64,000 bases of DNA from Saccharopolyspora sp. NFXS83 (lineage in GTDB: Bacteria > Actinomycetota > Actinomycetes > Mycobacteriales > Pseudonocardiaceae), in assembly GCF_026241095.1 (NCBI RefSeq), contig NZ_JAPFGB010000002.1, positions 241,833 through 305,832 on the forward strand, in the 5' to 3' direction. Shown here piece by piece: positions 24,990-33,304 of the stretch. Made by a program: the position numbers and the translations under genes. The first letter of the stretch is position 1. Each line of letters starts with the position of its first letter. The notes beneath the pieces are model-generated. The model saw only the letters and a list, made by a program, of their open reading frames with translations, searched no databases and had not been told where the DNA came from.

Positions 24990-26120
24990 ATGCAGACCAT
25001 GACCGCCGCCGTCTGGAACGGCCCCACCGAGCCGTTGCGCCTGGAAGAGATCGCGCGCCCCTCGCCTCGCAGCGGCGAAGCCCTGGTGCGGGTCGTGGCC
25101 TGCGGGGTGTGCCACACGGACCTGCACGTCATGAAGGGCGAAGTCACCTTCCCCGCACCGGCCGTCCTCGGCCACGAGATCTCCGGCCACGTCGTCGAGG
25201 CCGGGCCCGGCACCGAGCTCCCCGCCGGGGTGGAGGTCGGCGGCGCGGTGGTGGGCGCGTTCATCATGCCCTGCGGCGAGTGCGCGGCGTGCCGCGCGGG
25301 CCGGGACGACCTGTGCGGCCCGTTCTTCGCGAAGAACAGGGGGAAGGGCCAGCTGTTCGACGGCACGACCCGGCTGCGGCGGCGCGACGGCGAGGACCTG
25401 GCCATGTACTCGATGGCGGGCCTGGCCGAGTACTGCGTCGTGCCGGTGACGGCGCTCGTGGCACTGCCGGACGCGGTTCCCGCCGCGCAGGCCGCCATCC
25501 TCGGCTGCGCCGCCTTCACCGCGCACGGCGCCGTCGTCAACGCCGGTGGTGTCGCCGAAGGCGAAGCCGTCGCCGTCGTCGCCGTCGGAGGTGTCGGGTC
25601 GAGCATCGTGCAACTGGTCAAGTCGCACGGCGCGGGTCCGGTCATCGCCGTCGACGTCGACGACGCCAAGCTCGCCGCGGTCCGGGAACTGGGCGCCGAT
25701 CACGTGGTGAACTCCGCCGAGGAGGACGCCGTGGCGAAGGTGCGCGAGCTCACCGGCGGCGAGGGCGTCAGCGTGGTGTTCGAGGCGCTGGGCCTGCCGC
25801 GGACCTTCGAGCAGTCCGTGCGGATGCTCGCCGACGGCGGCCGGATGGTCGCCGTCGGCATCGGCTCGGGCGCCGCGAGCGCCCAGGTGGAGATCACTCC
25901 GCTGGTCCGCCGCGGGCTGCGCATCATCGGTTCCTTCGGCGCTCGAACGCGGGAGGCGCTGCCCGCCGTCGTGGCCGAAGCCGTCGGCGGTGCCCTGTCG
26001 CTGGAGCGCACCGTCAGCCGCACCTATCCGCTGGAGCGCGTCAACGAGGCGTTCGACGACCTGGCCGGCGGTCGCATCCCAGGCCGCGCCGTGATCACGA
26101 TGGACGCCTCGCACAGCTGA
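24990..26120 (+). CDS. Zinc-dependent alcohol dehydrogenase
   Basis: 376-residue medium-chain dehydrogenase. Catalytic zinc ligands: Cys in CGVCHTDLH (near 37) and His-Glu in LGHEISGHV. Structural zinc cluster: CGECAACRAGRDDLC. NAD-binding VAVVAVGGVGSSIVQLVK (near 196-213) with an Asp (VIAVDVDDAKL) that favours NAD+. ATG 24990 follows GAAAGGACTC. The next gene is an aldehyde dehydrogenase 28 bp on, so an alcohol-aldehyde-acid sequence is likely. An insertion FFAKNRGKGQLFDGTTRL after the zinc loop is typical of aryl-alcohol/NDMA-type relatives. Confidence 0.85.
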   Translation: MQTMTAAVWNGPTEPLRLEEIARPSPRSGEALVRVVACGVCHTDLHVMKGEVTFPAPAVLGHEISGHVVEAGPGTELPAGVEVGGAVVGAFIMPCGECAACRAGRDDLCGPFFAKNRGKGQLFDGTTRLRRRDGEDLAMYSMAGLAEYCVVPVTALVALPDAVPAAQAAILGCAAFTAHGAVVNAGGVAEGEAVAVVAVGGVGSSIVQLVKSHGAGPVIAVDVDDAKLAAVRELGADHVVNSAEEDAVAKVRELTGGEGVSVVFEALGLPRTFEQSVRMLADGGRMVAVGIGSGAASAQVEITPLVRRGLRIIGSFGARTREALPAVVAEAVGGALSLERTVSRTYPLERVNEAFDDLAGGRIPGRAVITMDASHS

Positions 26121-26148
26121 TCCGCAGACCACCCATCGAGAGGTTCCC

Positions 26149-27681
26149 ATGGTCACCGCATCACCCCGCCGGGAGGACTCGGCCGGCACCGCCCGCACGC
26201 TGCACCACTGGTCCGGCGGGCAACGACTCGAAGGCGCCTCGGGGCGTTTCTCCGAGGTCACGAACCCGGCGACGGGCGCCGTCACCGCGCACCTCCCGCT
26301 GGCCACCGAGGACGAGGCCGCCGCCGTCATCGCGGCGGCGAAGGCGGCGTTCCCCGGCTGGCGGGACACCTCGCTGGCCAAGCGGGTGCAGGTCCTGTTC
26401 CGCTTCCGCGAGCTGCTCAACGCCCGCTCCGGGGAGCTGGCCGAGCTCATCACCGCCGAGCACGGCAAGGTCCTGTCCGACGCCGCGGGCGAGGTGGCCC
26501 GCGGTCAGGAGGTCGTCGAGTTCGCCTGCGGAATGCCGCACCTGCTCAAGGGTTCCGCCACCGAGAACGCCTCCACGGGGGTCGACGTCCACTCGGTGCG
26601 CCAGCCCCTGGGCGTGATCGGGATCGTCAGCCCGTTCAACTTCCCGGCCATGGTGCCGATGTGGTTCTTCCCGATCGCGATCGCGGCCGGGAACGCGGTG
26701 GTGCTCAAGCCGTCGGAGAAGGTGCCCTCGGCCGCGCTGTGGCTGGCCGAGCTGTGGCGCGAGGCAGGTCTTCCCGACGGGGTGTTCAACGTCCTCAACG
26801 GGGACAAGACCGCTGTCGACGCGCTGCTGACCAGCCCGGACGTCAAGTCGATCTCGTTCGTGGGGTCGACGCCGATCGCCCGCTACGTCTACGAGACCGC
26901 CACCGCGCACGGCAAGCGCGTGCAGGCCTTGGGCGGTGCGAAGAACCACATGGTCGTGCTCCCGGACGCCGACCTCGACCTCGCCGCCGACCAGGCGGTC
27001 AACGCCGGGTTCGGTTCCGCCGGGGAGCGCTGCATGGCGATCTCCGCGCTCGTCGCGGTCGGCGACATCGCCGACGACCTGGTCGCGAAGATCGCCGAGC
27101 GGACGCGCGGGCTGCGCACCGGCGACGGCCGCCGCTCGTGCGACATGGGCCCGCTGATCACCCGGGCGTCCCGAGACCGGGTGTCGGGCTACGTCGACGG
27201 CGGCGAGGCCGACGGAGCCACCGTGGTCGTCGACGGCCGCGCGGGCGAGTTCGACGCCGACGGCGAGGGCTTCTTCGTCGGGCCCACGTTGCTCGACCAC
27301 GTCCGCACCGACATGGGCGTCTACACCGACGAGATCTTCGGCCCGGTGCTCTCGGTGGTGCGGGTGGAGACCTACGAGCAGGCCGTCGACCTGATCAACG
27401 CCAACCCCTACGGCAACGGCACCGCGCTGTTCACCCACGACGGCGGTGCCGCCCGCAGGTTCCAGAACGAGGTCGAGGTCGGCATGATCGGCGTCAACGT
27501 GCCGGTCCCGGTGCCGATGGCCTACTACAGCTTCGGCGGCTGGAAGAACTCGCTGTTCGGCGACACCCACGCGCACGGCACCGAGGGCGTGCACTTCTTC
27601 ACCCGCGGCAAGGTCGTCACGACCCGCTGGCTCGACCCGAGCCACGCCGGTCTGAACCTGGGCTTCCCGCAGAACGGCTGA
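26149..27681 (+). CDS. mmsA: CoA-acylating (methyl)malonate-semialdehyde dehydrogenase, MmsA-like
   Basis: 510-residue aldehyde dehydrogenase of the MmsA branch. Signs are IGIVSPFNFPAMVPMWFFPI, GGAKNHMVVLPDADLDLA and the catalytic Cys in GSAGERCMAISA, where most ALDHs have GQxC. MmsA enzymes convert methylmalonate semialdehyde to propionyl-CoA (or malonate semialdehyde to acetyl-CoA). The usual general-base Glu of hydrolytic ALDHs is replaced by the GGAKNH context. Last gene of the PucR-divergent operon and followed 9 bp later by a perfect hairpin. The pathway substrate is not established. Confidence 0.8.
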   Translation: MVTASPRREDSAGTARTLHHWSGGQRLEGASGRFSEVTNPATGAVTAHLPLATEDEAAAVIAAAKAAFPGWRDTSLAKRVQVLFRFRELLNARSGELAELITAEHGKVLSDAAGEVARGQEVVEFACGMPHLLKGSATENASTGVDVHSVRQPLGVIGIVSPFNFPAMVPMWFFPIAIAAGNAVVLKPSEKVPSAALWLAELWREAGLPDGVFNVLNGDKTAVDALLTSPDVKSISFVGSTPIARYVYETATAHGKRVQALGGAKNHMVVLPDADLDLAADQAVNAGFGSAGERCMAISALVAVGDIADDLVAKIAERTRGLRTGDGRRSCDMGPLITRASRDRVSGYVDGGEADGATVVVDGRAGEFDADGEGFFVGPTLLDHVRTDMGVYTDEIFGPVLSVVRVETYEQAVDLINANPYGNGTALFTHDGGAARRFQNEVEVGMIGVNVPVPVPMAYYSFGGWKNSLFGDTHAHGTEGVHFFTRGKVVTTRWLDPSHAGLNLGFPQNG

Positions 27682-27690
27682 GCACGCCAC

Positions 27691-27727
27691 GAGCCAGGCG
27701 GTCCCGTGCTCCGGAACCGCCTGGCTC
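27691..27727. terminator. Bidirectional hairpin terminator
   Basis: GAGCCAGGCGGT (27691-27702) pairs perfectly with ACCGCCTGGCTC (27716-27727) around a 13-nt loop. It separates convergent genes whose stops lie at 27681 and 27731, so it should end transcription from both sides. Confidence 0.75.
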
Positions 27728-27730
27728 GGC

Positions 27731-29962
27731 TCAGGACCCCAGGACGAAGGGGTCGCGGGCGGGGCTTTCGTCGGTGTTGATCCAGACGCTCTTGAGCCTG
27801 GTGTACTCGCGGATCACCTCGGTGCCGTGCTCGATGCCGACGCCGCTCTGCTTGAAGCCGGAGCGCGGGGACATCGGCGACATCGCCCGGTAGGTGTTCA
27901 CCCACACCGTTCCGGCCTCCAGCACCGAGGACAACCGGTGCGCGCGGGCGAGGTCCCGCGTCCACACCCCGGCGGCCAGGCCGTAGGAGGTGTCGTTGGC
28001 CAGCGCCACCACTTCCTCCTCGGTGTCGAACGGCATCACCGAGAGCACCGGGCCGAAGATCTCCTCCTGGCAGATCCGCATGGTGTTGTCGGTGTCGACG
28101 AACACCGTGGGGCTGTAGAAGTAGCCGTCCAGGCCCAGGTCCGGCCGCTCGCCGCCGGTCAGCACCCGGCCGCCTTCCTCTCGACCCAGCCGCACGTACT
28201 CCTCGATCTTGTCGCGCTGGTCGCCGAACGCGACGGGGCCCAGTTCGGTGTCCTCGTCCAGCGGATCGCCGATCTTGATGGTGGCGGCGCGCGCGGCGAC
28301 CTTCTCCAGCACCTCCTCGTAGACGCCGCGCTGCAGGAAGGCGCGGCTGCCCGCGATGCAGGTCTGACCGGCGGCGGCGAAGATCCCGGCGACGATGCCC
28401 ATCGCCGCGCCGTCGGTGTCGGCGTCGTCGAAGACGATGTTCGGCGACTTGCCGCCGAGCTCCAGCGTCACCGGCACGAACCGCGACCCGCAGCTCGCCG
28501 CGATGCGCGAACCGGTCGCGGTGCTGCCGGTGAAGCTGAGCTTCGCGACCTGCGGGTGGCGCACCAGCGCGTCCCCGGCGTCGGCGCCGAACCCGGTGAC
28601 GACGTTGACCACGCCCGGCGGGAAACCGGCCTGCTCGAACAGCGGCACCAGCTTCAGCAGCGAGGCCGAAGTGTGCTCCGAGGGCTTGATGACCACGGTG
28701 TTGCCCGCCGCCAGCGCGGGGGCGATCTTGGCCGTGGTCAGCATCAGCGGCGAGTTCCACGGGGTGATCGCCCCGACCACGCCCACCGGCTCGCGCTGGG
28801 TGTAGTTGAGCAGCTTGGTGCTGTTGGCGGGGATGACCTCGCCGTGGATCTTGTCGGCGCAACCCGCGTAGTAGTAGAAGTACTCCGGGATCCCGGCCAA
28901 CTGGGACCGCATCTCCCGCAGCAGCTTGCCGTTGTCGAGGGTCTCGGTGCGGGCCAGCTCCTCGGCGTTCTCGGCGATGAGGTCGCCGAGCCTGCGCAGC
29001 AGCCTGCCGCGCGCGGTCTGCGACATGTCCCGCCACGACGGCGATTCGAACGCCTCCCGCGCGGCGCGCACCGCGCGGTCCACGTCCGCCTCGGTGCCCA
29101 GCGCCGCTTCGTACCAGGGCGCCGCGGTGGTCGGGTTGGTGCTGCTGAAGTAGCGGCCTTCGGCCGGCGTGGTCCACTCACCGGCGATGTAGTGCTCGTA
29201 GCGGGGCAGATCGGTGCTCATGGTCCAGCGCTCCACGGTCGTGCGGGTGAGGTGGGTGCGGATCTCGGCGACCAGCCGGTCCGGCCGTTCCAGCGGCAGC
29301 AGGTGCCGCGTGCCGGGAACCACCACGGCGCGGGCGTCCGGCAGGAGCTCCGCGAGTCGTTCGGCCATCGCGGGCGTCGATCCGGTGTCGTCGGCGCCGG
29401 TGATGGCCAGCGTCGGCGCGGTGATCCCGGGCAGCAGGGGTTCCAGTTCGCGGTCGGCCGTCGCGAAGATCCGATAGCAGGCGAGGTAGGAGTCGAGGTC
29501 GTTGCCCAGCAGCGTGGCGCGCAGCCGTTCGGCCAGTTCCGGTTCGCGCGCCCGCCACTGCGGGCTCATCCACCGCTGCACGGCGGCTTCGGTGGTCCCG
29601 GCGAAGTCCTGGGTCACGCCGCGCAGCCGGTCGCCGACCCCGGCGGCCTGCTCCGGGCTGCGGGCGGCCACCGAACTCACCAGGACCAGCGACCGCACCA
29701 GCTCCGGCCGGCGCACCGCGAGGCACTGCGCCACCAGCGCCCCGAGGGAGAACCCGACCAGGTGCACGGGTCCGGGCAGCTCGCGTGCGACCGCGTCGGC
29801 GAGGTCGCCGAGCTCCGCGTCCGGCGCGACGGGCCCGCCGTCGCCGTGGCCCGGCAGGTCCGGGGCGAGCACCCGGTGGTCCCGGGCGAGCTCCGGCGCG
29901 CAGCGGTCCCACATGCGGTGGTCCAGTCCGACTCCGTGCAGCAGGACCAGATCCGCGGTCAT
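27731..29962 (-). CDS. Alpha/beta hydrolase - aldehyde dehydrogenase fusion
   Basis: One uninterrupted 743-residue frame. Residues 1-247 are an alpha/beta hydrolase: LLHGVGLDHRMW (oxyanion), nucleophile Ser in VGFSLGALVAQ, acid in GADDTGSTPAM, His in PGTRHLLPLERP. With no stop it runs through TTVERWT into an aldehyde dehydrogenase beginning MSTDLPRYEHYIAGEW (internal ATG at 29221, GGAG 8 nt upstream). The ALDH part has VGAITPWNSPL, SFTGSTATG, LELGGKSPNIVF and catalytic Cys in AAGQTCIAGSR. Both domains are complete. It may be made as a fusion, as a separate ALDH from the internal start, or both. The start ATG 29962 overlaps the upstream DUF1185 stop by 4 nt (ATGA). Confidence 0.8.
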   Translation of the reverse strand: MTADLVLLHGVGLDHRMWDRCAPELARDHRVLAPDLPGHGDGGPVAPDAELGDLADAVARELPGPVHLVGFSLGALVAQCLAVRRPELVRSLVLVSSVAARSPEQAAGVGDRLRGVTQDFAGTTEAAVQRWMSPQWRAREPELAERLRATLLGNDLDSYLACYRIFATADRELEPLLPGITAPTLAITGADDTGSTPAMAERLAELLPDARAVVVPGTRHLLPLERPDRLVAEIRTHLTRTTVERWTMSTDLPRYEHYIAGEWTTPAEGRYFSSTNPTTAAPWYEAALGTEADVDRAVRAAREAFESPSWRDMSQTARGRLLRRLGDLIAENAEELARTETLDNGKLLREMRSQLAGIPEYFYYYAGCADKIHGEVIPANSTKLLNYTQREPVGVVGAITPWNSPLMLTTAKIAPALAAGNTVVIKPSEHTSASLLKLVPLFEQAGFPPGVVNVVTGFGADAGDALVRHPQVAKLSFTGSTATGSRIAASCGSRFVPVTLELGGKSPNIVFDDADTDGAAMGIVAGIFAAAGQTCIAGSRAFLQRGVYEEVLEKVAARAATIKIGDPLDEDTELGPVAFGDQRDKIEEYVRLGREEGGRVLTGGERPDLGLDGYFYSPTVFVDTDNTMRICQEEIFGPVLSVMPFDTEEEVVALANDTSYGLAAGVWTRDLARAHRLSSVLEAGTVWVNTYRAMSPMSPRSGFKQSGVGIEHGTEVIREYTRLKSVWINTDESPARDPFVLGS

Positions 29963-30510
29963 CGTTCGGTCGACAGCGGGGCGAGTCGCGCCTGCGGGCG
30001 GCCCTGTGCCGCAGCGGCGAGCCCGACGACGATCTCGTCCGCGCGCGGCGCGTCGGCCAGCCGCACCTCGATGCTCTGGTGGTGCGAGCGGATCGTCGCG
30101 TCGGTGATGTGCTTGAGCGGGATGTCGAAGGCGGTCCCGGCCGCCGCCCGCTTCTCCACCGCGGGCAGCAGCGTCGTGGCGTTCGCGGCGGTGCGGAAGT
30201 GGTCGCCGAACTTCAACGTGTGGATCAGCGCCGAACCGTGCTCGATCTCCCCGCCGAGGCCGACGATGGCGGCCTTGCCGTAGGCCTCGATCGGCTCGCC
30301 CAGCGCCTCCACCACGCGCGGGGCCAGCAGCGCGCCCAGCGGCGAGGCGAACTCCTCGATGCCGGGGGCGAGGTCCTCCACGAATCCCTCGCCCGCCCAC
30401 GGGTTCTGCACCACGGCCAGCACCACCGCGGTGCGCGCCCGCGGGTCGACGGGACGCCCGCCTTCGGTGAGCACGTCCTCGGTGCAGGTCACGATCTTGC
30501 GGACGTTCAT
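29959..30510 (-). CDS. DUF1185 (amino acid synthesis family) protein, copy 2
   Basis: 183-residue protein of the PF06684/DUF1185 family. Motifs: RKIVTCTEDVLTEGGRPVDP, VVQNPWAGEGFVEDLAP, AYGKAAIVGLGGEIEHGSAL and ALIHTLKFG. It is a diverged tandem paralogue of the upstream gene (about half the residues match by eye). The biochemical role of the family is not established, but genes of this family often sit with luciferase-like monooxygenases. Starts with a 4-nt overlap to the preceding stop and its own stop overlaps the hydrolase start, so the operon is fully coupled. Confidence 0.75.
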   Translation of the reverse strand: MNVRKIVTCTEDVLTEGGRPVDPRARTAVVLAVVQNPWAGEGFVEDLAPGIEEFASPLGALLAPRVVEALGEPIEAYGKAAIVGLGGEIEHGSALIHTLKFGDHFRTAANATTLLPAVEKRAAAGTAFDIPLKHITDATIRSHHQSIEVRLADAPRADEIVVGLAAAAQGRPQARLAPLSTER

Positions 30511-31097
30511 CGGTCCTCCAGGTCTGCCAGCCGCACGACCGGGTCCGTCGTGCGGTCGCCGATGCGGGCGTTGGGGCGCGGGCCGGTCGAGGCCGCCGCG
30601 ATGACGACGATCTCGTCGTCGGCGGGCGCGTCCGGGATCCGCACGGGAATGGTCTGGTACTGCGAGCGGGTGGCGCTGTCGGTCTTGTGCCAGATCGGGA
30701 CGGTCAACGTCGTTCCCGCCGGGCCGCGCTCGTCGGAGAACACGATGATCGAGGTCCCGTCCAGCAGTTCCCGCAGCACGTTGCCGAAGTACGGCGTGTG
30801 GATCAGCGCCGCGGCGTGTTCGAGCTCGCCGTCGAGCCCCACGATCGCCGCCTTGCCGAACGCCGTGATCTCGGCGGAACCGCCGAGCGCGGCGGCCAGT
30901 TCGCGGTGCAGCGTGCGGGCCAGGCCGGGGGCGATGCGCTCGACCTCGACCGAGAGGTCCTCGACGTGGCCGCGGCCCGCCCACGGGTTGGGGATCACCG
31001 CCGCCGCGGCGGCGCGGTGCGCGGTGCAATCGACCGGGCGGCCGAGCTCGCGCAGCAGCGTCTCCGTCGTCGTGACGACCTTGCGCGGCCCGGTCAT
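30507..31097 (-). CDS. DUF1185 (amino acid synthesis family) protein, copy 1
   Basis: 196-residue PF06684/DUF1185 protein: PRKVVTTTETLLRELGRPVD, AVIPNPWAGRGHVEDLS, AFGKAAIVGLDGELEHAAAL and LIHTPYFGNVLRELLDG. Conserved His and acidic residues in GELEHAAALIH align with GEIEHGSALIH of the neighbouring copy, so both could be active, perhaps as a hetero-oligomer. Overlaps the monooxygenase stop and the next start by 4 nt each. Function within the operon is probably hydrolytic or isomerising processing of a nitrogenous ring-cleavage product (inference). Confidence 0.75.
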   Translation of the reverse strand: MTGPRKVVTTTETLLRELGRPVDCTAHRAAAAAVIPNPWAGRGHVEDLSVEVERIAPGLARTLHRELAAALGGSAEITAFGKAAIVGLDGELEHAAALIHTPYFGNVLRELLDGTSIIVFSDERGPAGTTLTVPIWHKTDSATRSQYQTIPVRIPDAPADDEIVVIAAASTGPRPNARIGDRTTDPVVRLADLEDR

Positions 31098-32224
31098 GCG
31101 CCGGAACCCGCGAACCGCGGCATGACCTTCTCGGTGAACAGCTCCAGGCTGCGCATCGCGTGCTCGTGGCGCAGGCCGGGGTGCGTGGTCCACAGCAGCA
31201 GGTGCTCCAGGTTCAGCTCCTCCTGCAACTCCTCGATCTTGCCCGCGACGTGCTCCGGGGTGCCGACGAGCAGGTTGCGCTGGTCGAGGAACTCGTAGGA
31301 CAGCTCGTGGGCGGCGGTGAGCTCCTCGCCCGCCTCCATCAGGTTGCCCAGGCCGCGCCAGTGGGTGATCCAGCGGTAGGAGGTCAGCAGCGCCTCCTCG
31401 AACTGCTGCCGGGCCTGCTCCATGGTGTCGGCGACGAACACGTCGCGGACCAGGCCGATGCCCTCCCCCAGCTCCAGCGATCGGCCCGCCGCCTGCGCGG
31501 AGTCCTTGTACAGCTGGAAGCGGTCCTTGAGCGCCGAGATCGGCGGCAGCCAGAACAGCCCCTGCACGCCTTGCTCGGCGGCGGTCTGGATGGAGCGCGG
31601 GCTGTCGATCACCTGCCATAGCGGCGGGTGCGGGCGCTGGTGGGGACGCGGCGTGACGGCGAGCTTGGTGATCACGCCGTCCTCGGTGAACTCCGGGGTC
31701 GCGGGCGAGAGCGGGTGCTCCCAGGTCACGCCCGGCGCCGGGAAGGTGTAGAAGCGCCCGTCGTGCGAGAAGAACTCGTTCGACCACGCCTTCTGCAGGA
31801 TCTCGACGGTCTCGTCGAACAGCGCCCGGTTCTGCTCCTGGTCGCGCGGGTCGGCGAGCGTGTTGAGGTTCAGCGCCTCCCGGCCGTAGAGCCCGCGGCC
31901 CAGACCGACCTCGACGCGCCCGCCGGAGAGCTGGTCGAGCTGCGCGATGTCCTCCGCCAGCCGCAGCGGGTGCCAGAACGTGGCGATGTTCGCGGCCTGG
32001 CCGATGCGGATGTTCTCGGTGCGCGCGGCGATGTCCGCGCCCATCAGCACCGGGTTGGCGATCAGCTCGTAGCCCTCGTGGCCGAAGTGGTGCTCGGTGT
32101 ACCAGATGGACCAGAAGCCGGCCTGGTCGGCGAACCGGGCGAACTCCCGAGTCTCGTTCATGACCTGGTCGTACTCCCCGAGCCGTCCGGGCGCGCCGAG
32201 GTTGTGGAAGATCGAAAAACGCAT
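31094..32224 (-). CDS. LLM-class flavin-dependent monooxygenase (ring-cleavage type candidate)
   Basis: 376-residue bacterial-luciferase family protein: MRFSIFHNLGAPGR at the N-terminus, WSIWYTEHHFGHEGYELIANP (about 39-59), IRIGQAANIATFWHPLRLAED and LSGGRVEVGLGRGLYGREALN. The EHH-F stretch is typical of FMNH2-dependent monooxygenases. It opens a minus-strand operon with two DUF1185 genes and the hydrolase-ALDH fusion. A flavin reductase for FMNH2 supply is encoded on the other arm (34340-34849). The set resembles those for oxidative cleavage of pyridine-like N-heterocycles; the substrate is inferred, not shown. An AGGCG-type ribosome site precedes ATG 32224. Confidence 0.8.
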   Translation of the reverse strand: MRFSIFHNLGAPGRLGEYDQVMNETREFARFADQAGFWSIWYTEHHFGHEGYELIANPVLMGADIAARTENIRIGQAANIATFWHPLRLAEDIAQLDQLSGGRVEVGLGRGLYGREALNLNTLADPRDQEQNRALFDETVEILQKAWSNEFFSHDGRFYTFPAPGVTWEHPLSPATPEFTEDGVITKLAVTPRPHQRPHPPLWQVIDSPRSIQTAAEQGVQGLFWLPPISALKDRFQLYKDSAQAAGRSLELGEGIGLVRDVFVADTMEQARQQFEEALLTSYRWITHWRGLGNLMEAGEELTAAHELSYEFLDQRNLLVGTPEHVAGKIEELQEELNLEHLLLWTTHPGLRHEHAMRSLELFTEKVMPRFAGSGA

Positions 32225-32414
32225 GTTCGCCTCCTCGTTGAGGATCTGTGGTGCGCACCGGTCGCCGCCGGACGGTGCGCGTGCGTAGCGGGAGACCCGA
32301 CGGCGGAGCCGCCGATCTCCCCTTCACGAGCCCGAATCGAGACCGGATCAGCGGGCCCTCGCGGGATGTTCCGGGCGCAGCCCCGGGGACCCGCCACCCG
32401 GCCACCGCGCCGGC
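32225..32414. other. Intergenic gap with small palindrome
   Basis: 190 bp upstream of the monooxygenase operon and downstream of the GntR gene, both on the minus strand. It must contain the operon promoter, which I could not pin down. CGGCGG-AG-CCGCCG at 32301-32314 resembles the core of the dispersed palindromic repeat described at 39611 and 45618. Confidence 0.3.
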
Positions 32415-33122
32415 TCACTCCGGAGCAGGCTCTTCCCGGTGGGTCATGGCCTCGCGTTCGCTGCAGCGGACGTGGTCGCGCATCGCCTGTTCGGCGCCGA
32501 AGGCGTCCTTGTCCACGATGCGTTCGAACACCGTGCGGTGTTCGTGCAGCGATGCGCCCAGCCGCCCCGGATGCCGCAGCGTGTTCATCACGACCCGGTG
32601 GTAGGCGAGCTGGTTCATCAGCATCTGGTAGTGCTCGGAGAGCCTCGTGTTGTCCGCGCCCTGGATGACCAGGCTGTGGAAGTCGTGCACCAGCTGGGCG
32701 TAGCGCTCCACGTCCCCGTCGGCGACGGCGCGTTCGGACTCCGCCAGGTTGTCGCGCAGCAGATCGGTCTCCGCGACCCGGCCGCGCTGCGCGAGCAGCT
32801 GCACGCCGAGCCCTTCCAGCACCGCTTTGAGCTGGAAGAGTTCGCCGAGCTCGCGCCGGGAGGGTTCGCGCACGAAGCTGCCGACCCGCGGGCGGACCTC
32901 GACGAGTCCTTCGATCTGGAGCTGCTGGAGGGCTTCCCTGATGGGAGTCCGGCTCGTGCCGTAGGTCTGGGCGAGCGTTCCTTCCGACAGCAGCGCACCG
33001 GGCTGGTGCTCGCCTCGGATGATCGCCTCGCGCAAGCCGTCCAGCACCCGAGCCCGACTACCCCGAGCTTGTATGCCAGTGGCCTTCGATCCGGTCTCTT
33101 GCATGGCAGGGACGCTAGCCAT
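32415..33122 (-). CDS. GntR-family regulator (FadR subfamily)
   Basis: 235-residue repressor. The N-terminal winged helix is LDGLREAIIRGEHQPGALLS, then EGTLAQTYGTSRTPIREALQ and GLVEVRPRVGSFV; the C-terminal all-helical FCD domain carries likely metal-ligand His residues (HDFHSLV and HEHRTVFERIVD, then DHVRCSE). It lies between the two arms of the flavin-monooxygenase region and is divergent from the plus arm, whose promoter at 33212 is overlapped by an inverted repeat. It probably controls both arms and responds to a pathway intermediate. ATG 33122; an in-frame ATG at 33104 is less well placed. Confidence 0.8.
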   Translation of the reverse strand: MASVPAMQETGSKATGIQARGSRARVLDGLREAIIRGEHQPGALLSEGTLAQTYGTSRTPIREALQQLQIEGLVEVRPRVGSFVREPSRRELGELFQLKAVLEGLGVQLLAQRGRVAETDLLRDNLAESERAVADGDVERYAQLVHDFHSLVIQGADNTRLSEHYQMLMNQLAYHRVVMNTLRHPGRLGASLHEHRTVFERIVDKDAFGAEQAMRDHVRCSEREAMTHREEPAPE

Positions 33123-33198
33123 CGCCGGCCGCCCAGGTCAATGAAGAACCAGGAGTTTTTGCCATATTTCCAGGTGAACGGTGATCTCGGCAAACCAC

Positions 33199-33240
33199 TC
33201 AAGGTGAATCCTTGACAGTGACCCACCGCACCCATAGCGT
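33199..33240 (+). promoter_or_regulatory. Promoter TTGACA-N17-TAGCGT overlapped by inverted repeat TCAAGG-N5-CCTTGA
   Basis: The -35 TTGACA (33212-33217) and -10 TAGCGT (33235-33240) are 17 nt apart, giving a start near 33247. TCAAGG (33199-33204) and CCTTGA (33210-33215) form a perfect inverted repeat that overlaps the -35 element, a position suited to repression by the divergent GntR protein. The promoter drives the unknown gene, SnoaL, flavin reductase, permease and RibBA-like genes. Confidence 0.6.
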
Positions 33241-33304
33241 CCCGCTGACATACAAGCAGGGGCTCGTTCGGACGAGCGCTCGATCCGGGCAGAGGACGAC
33301 GACG

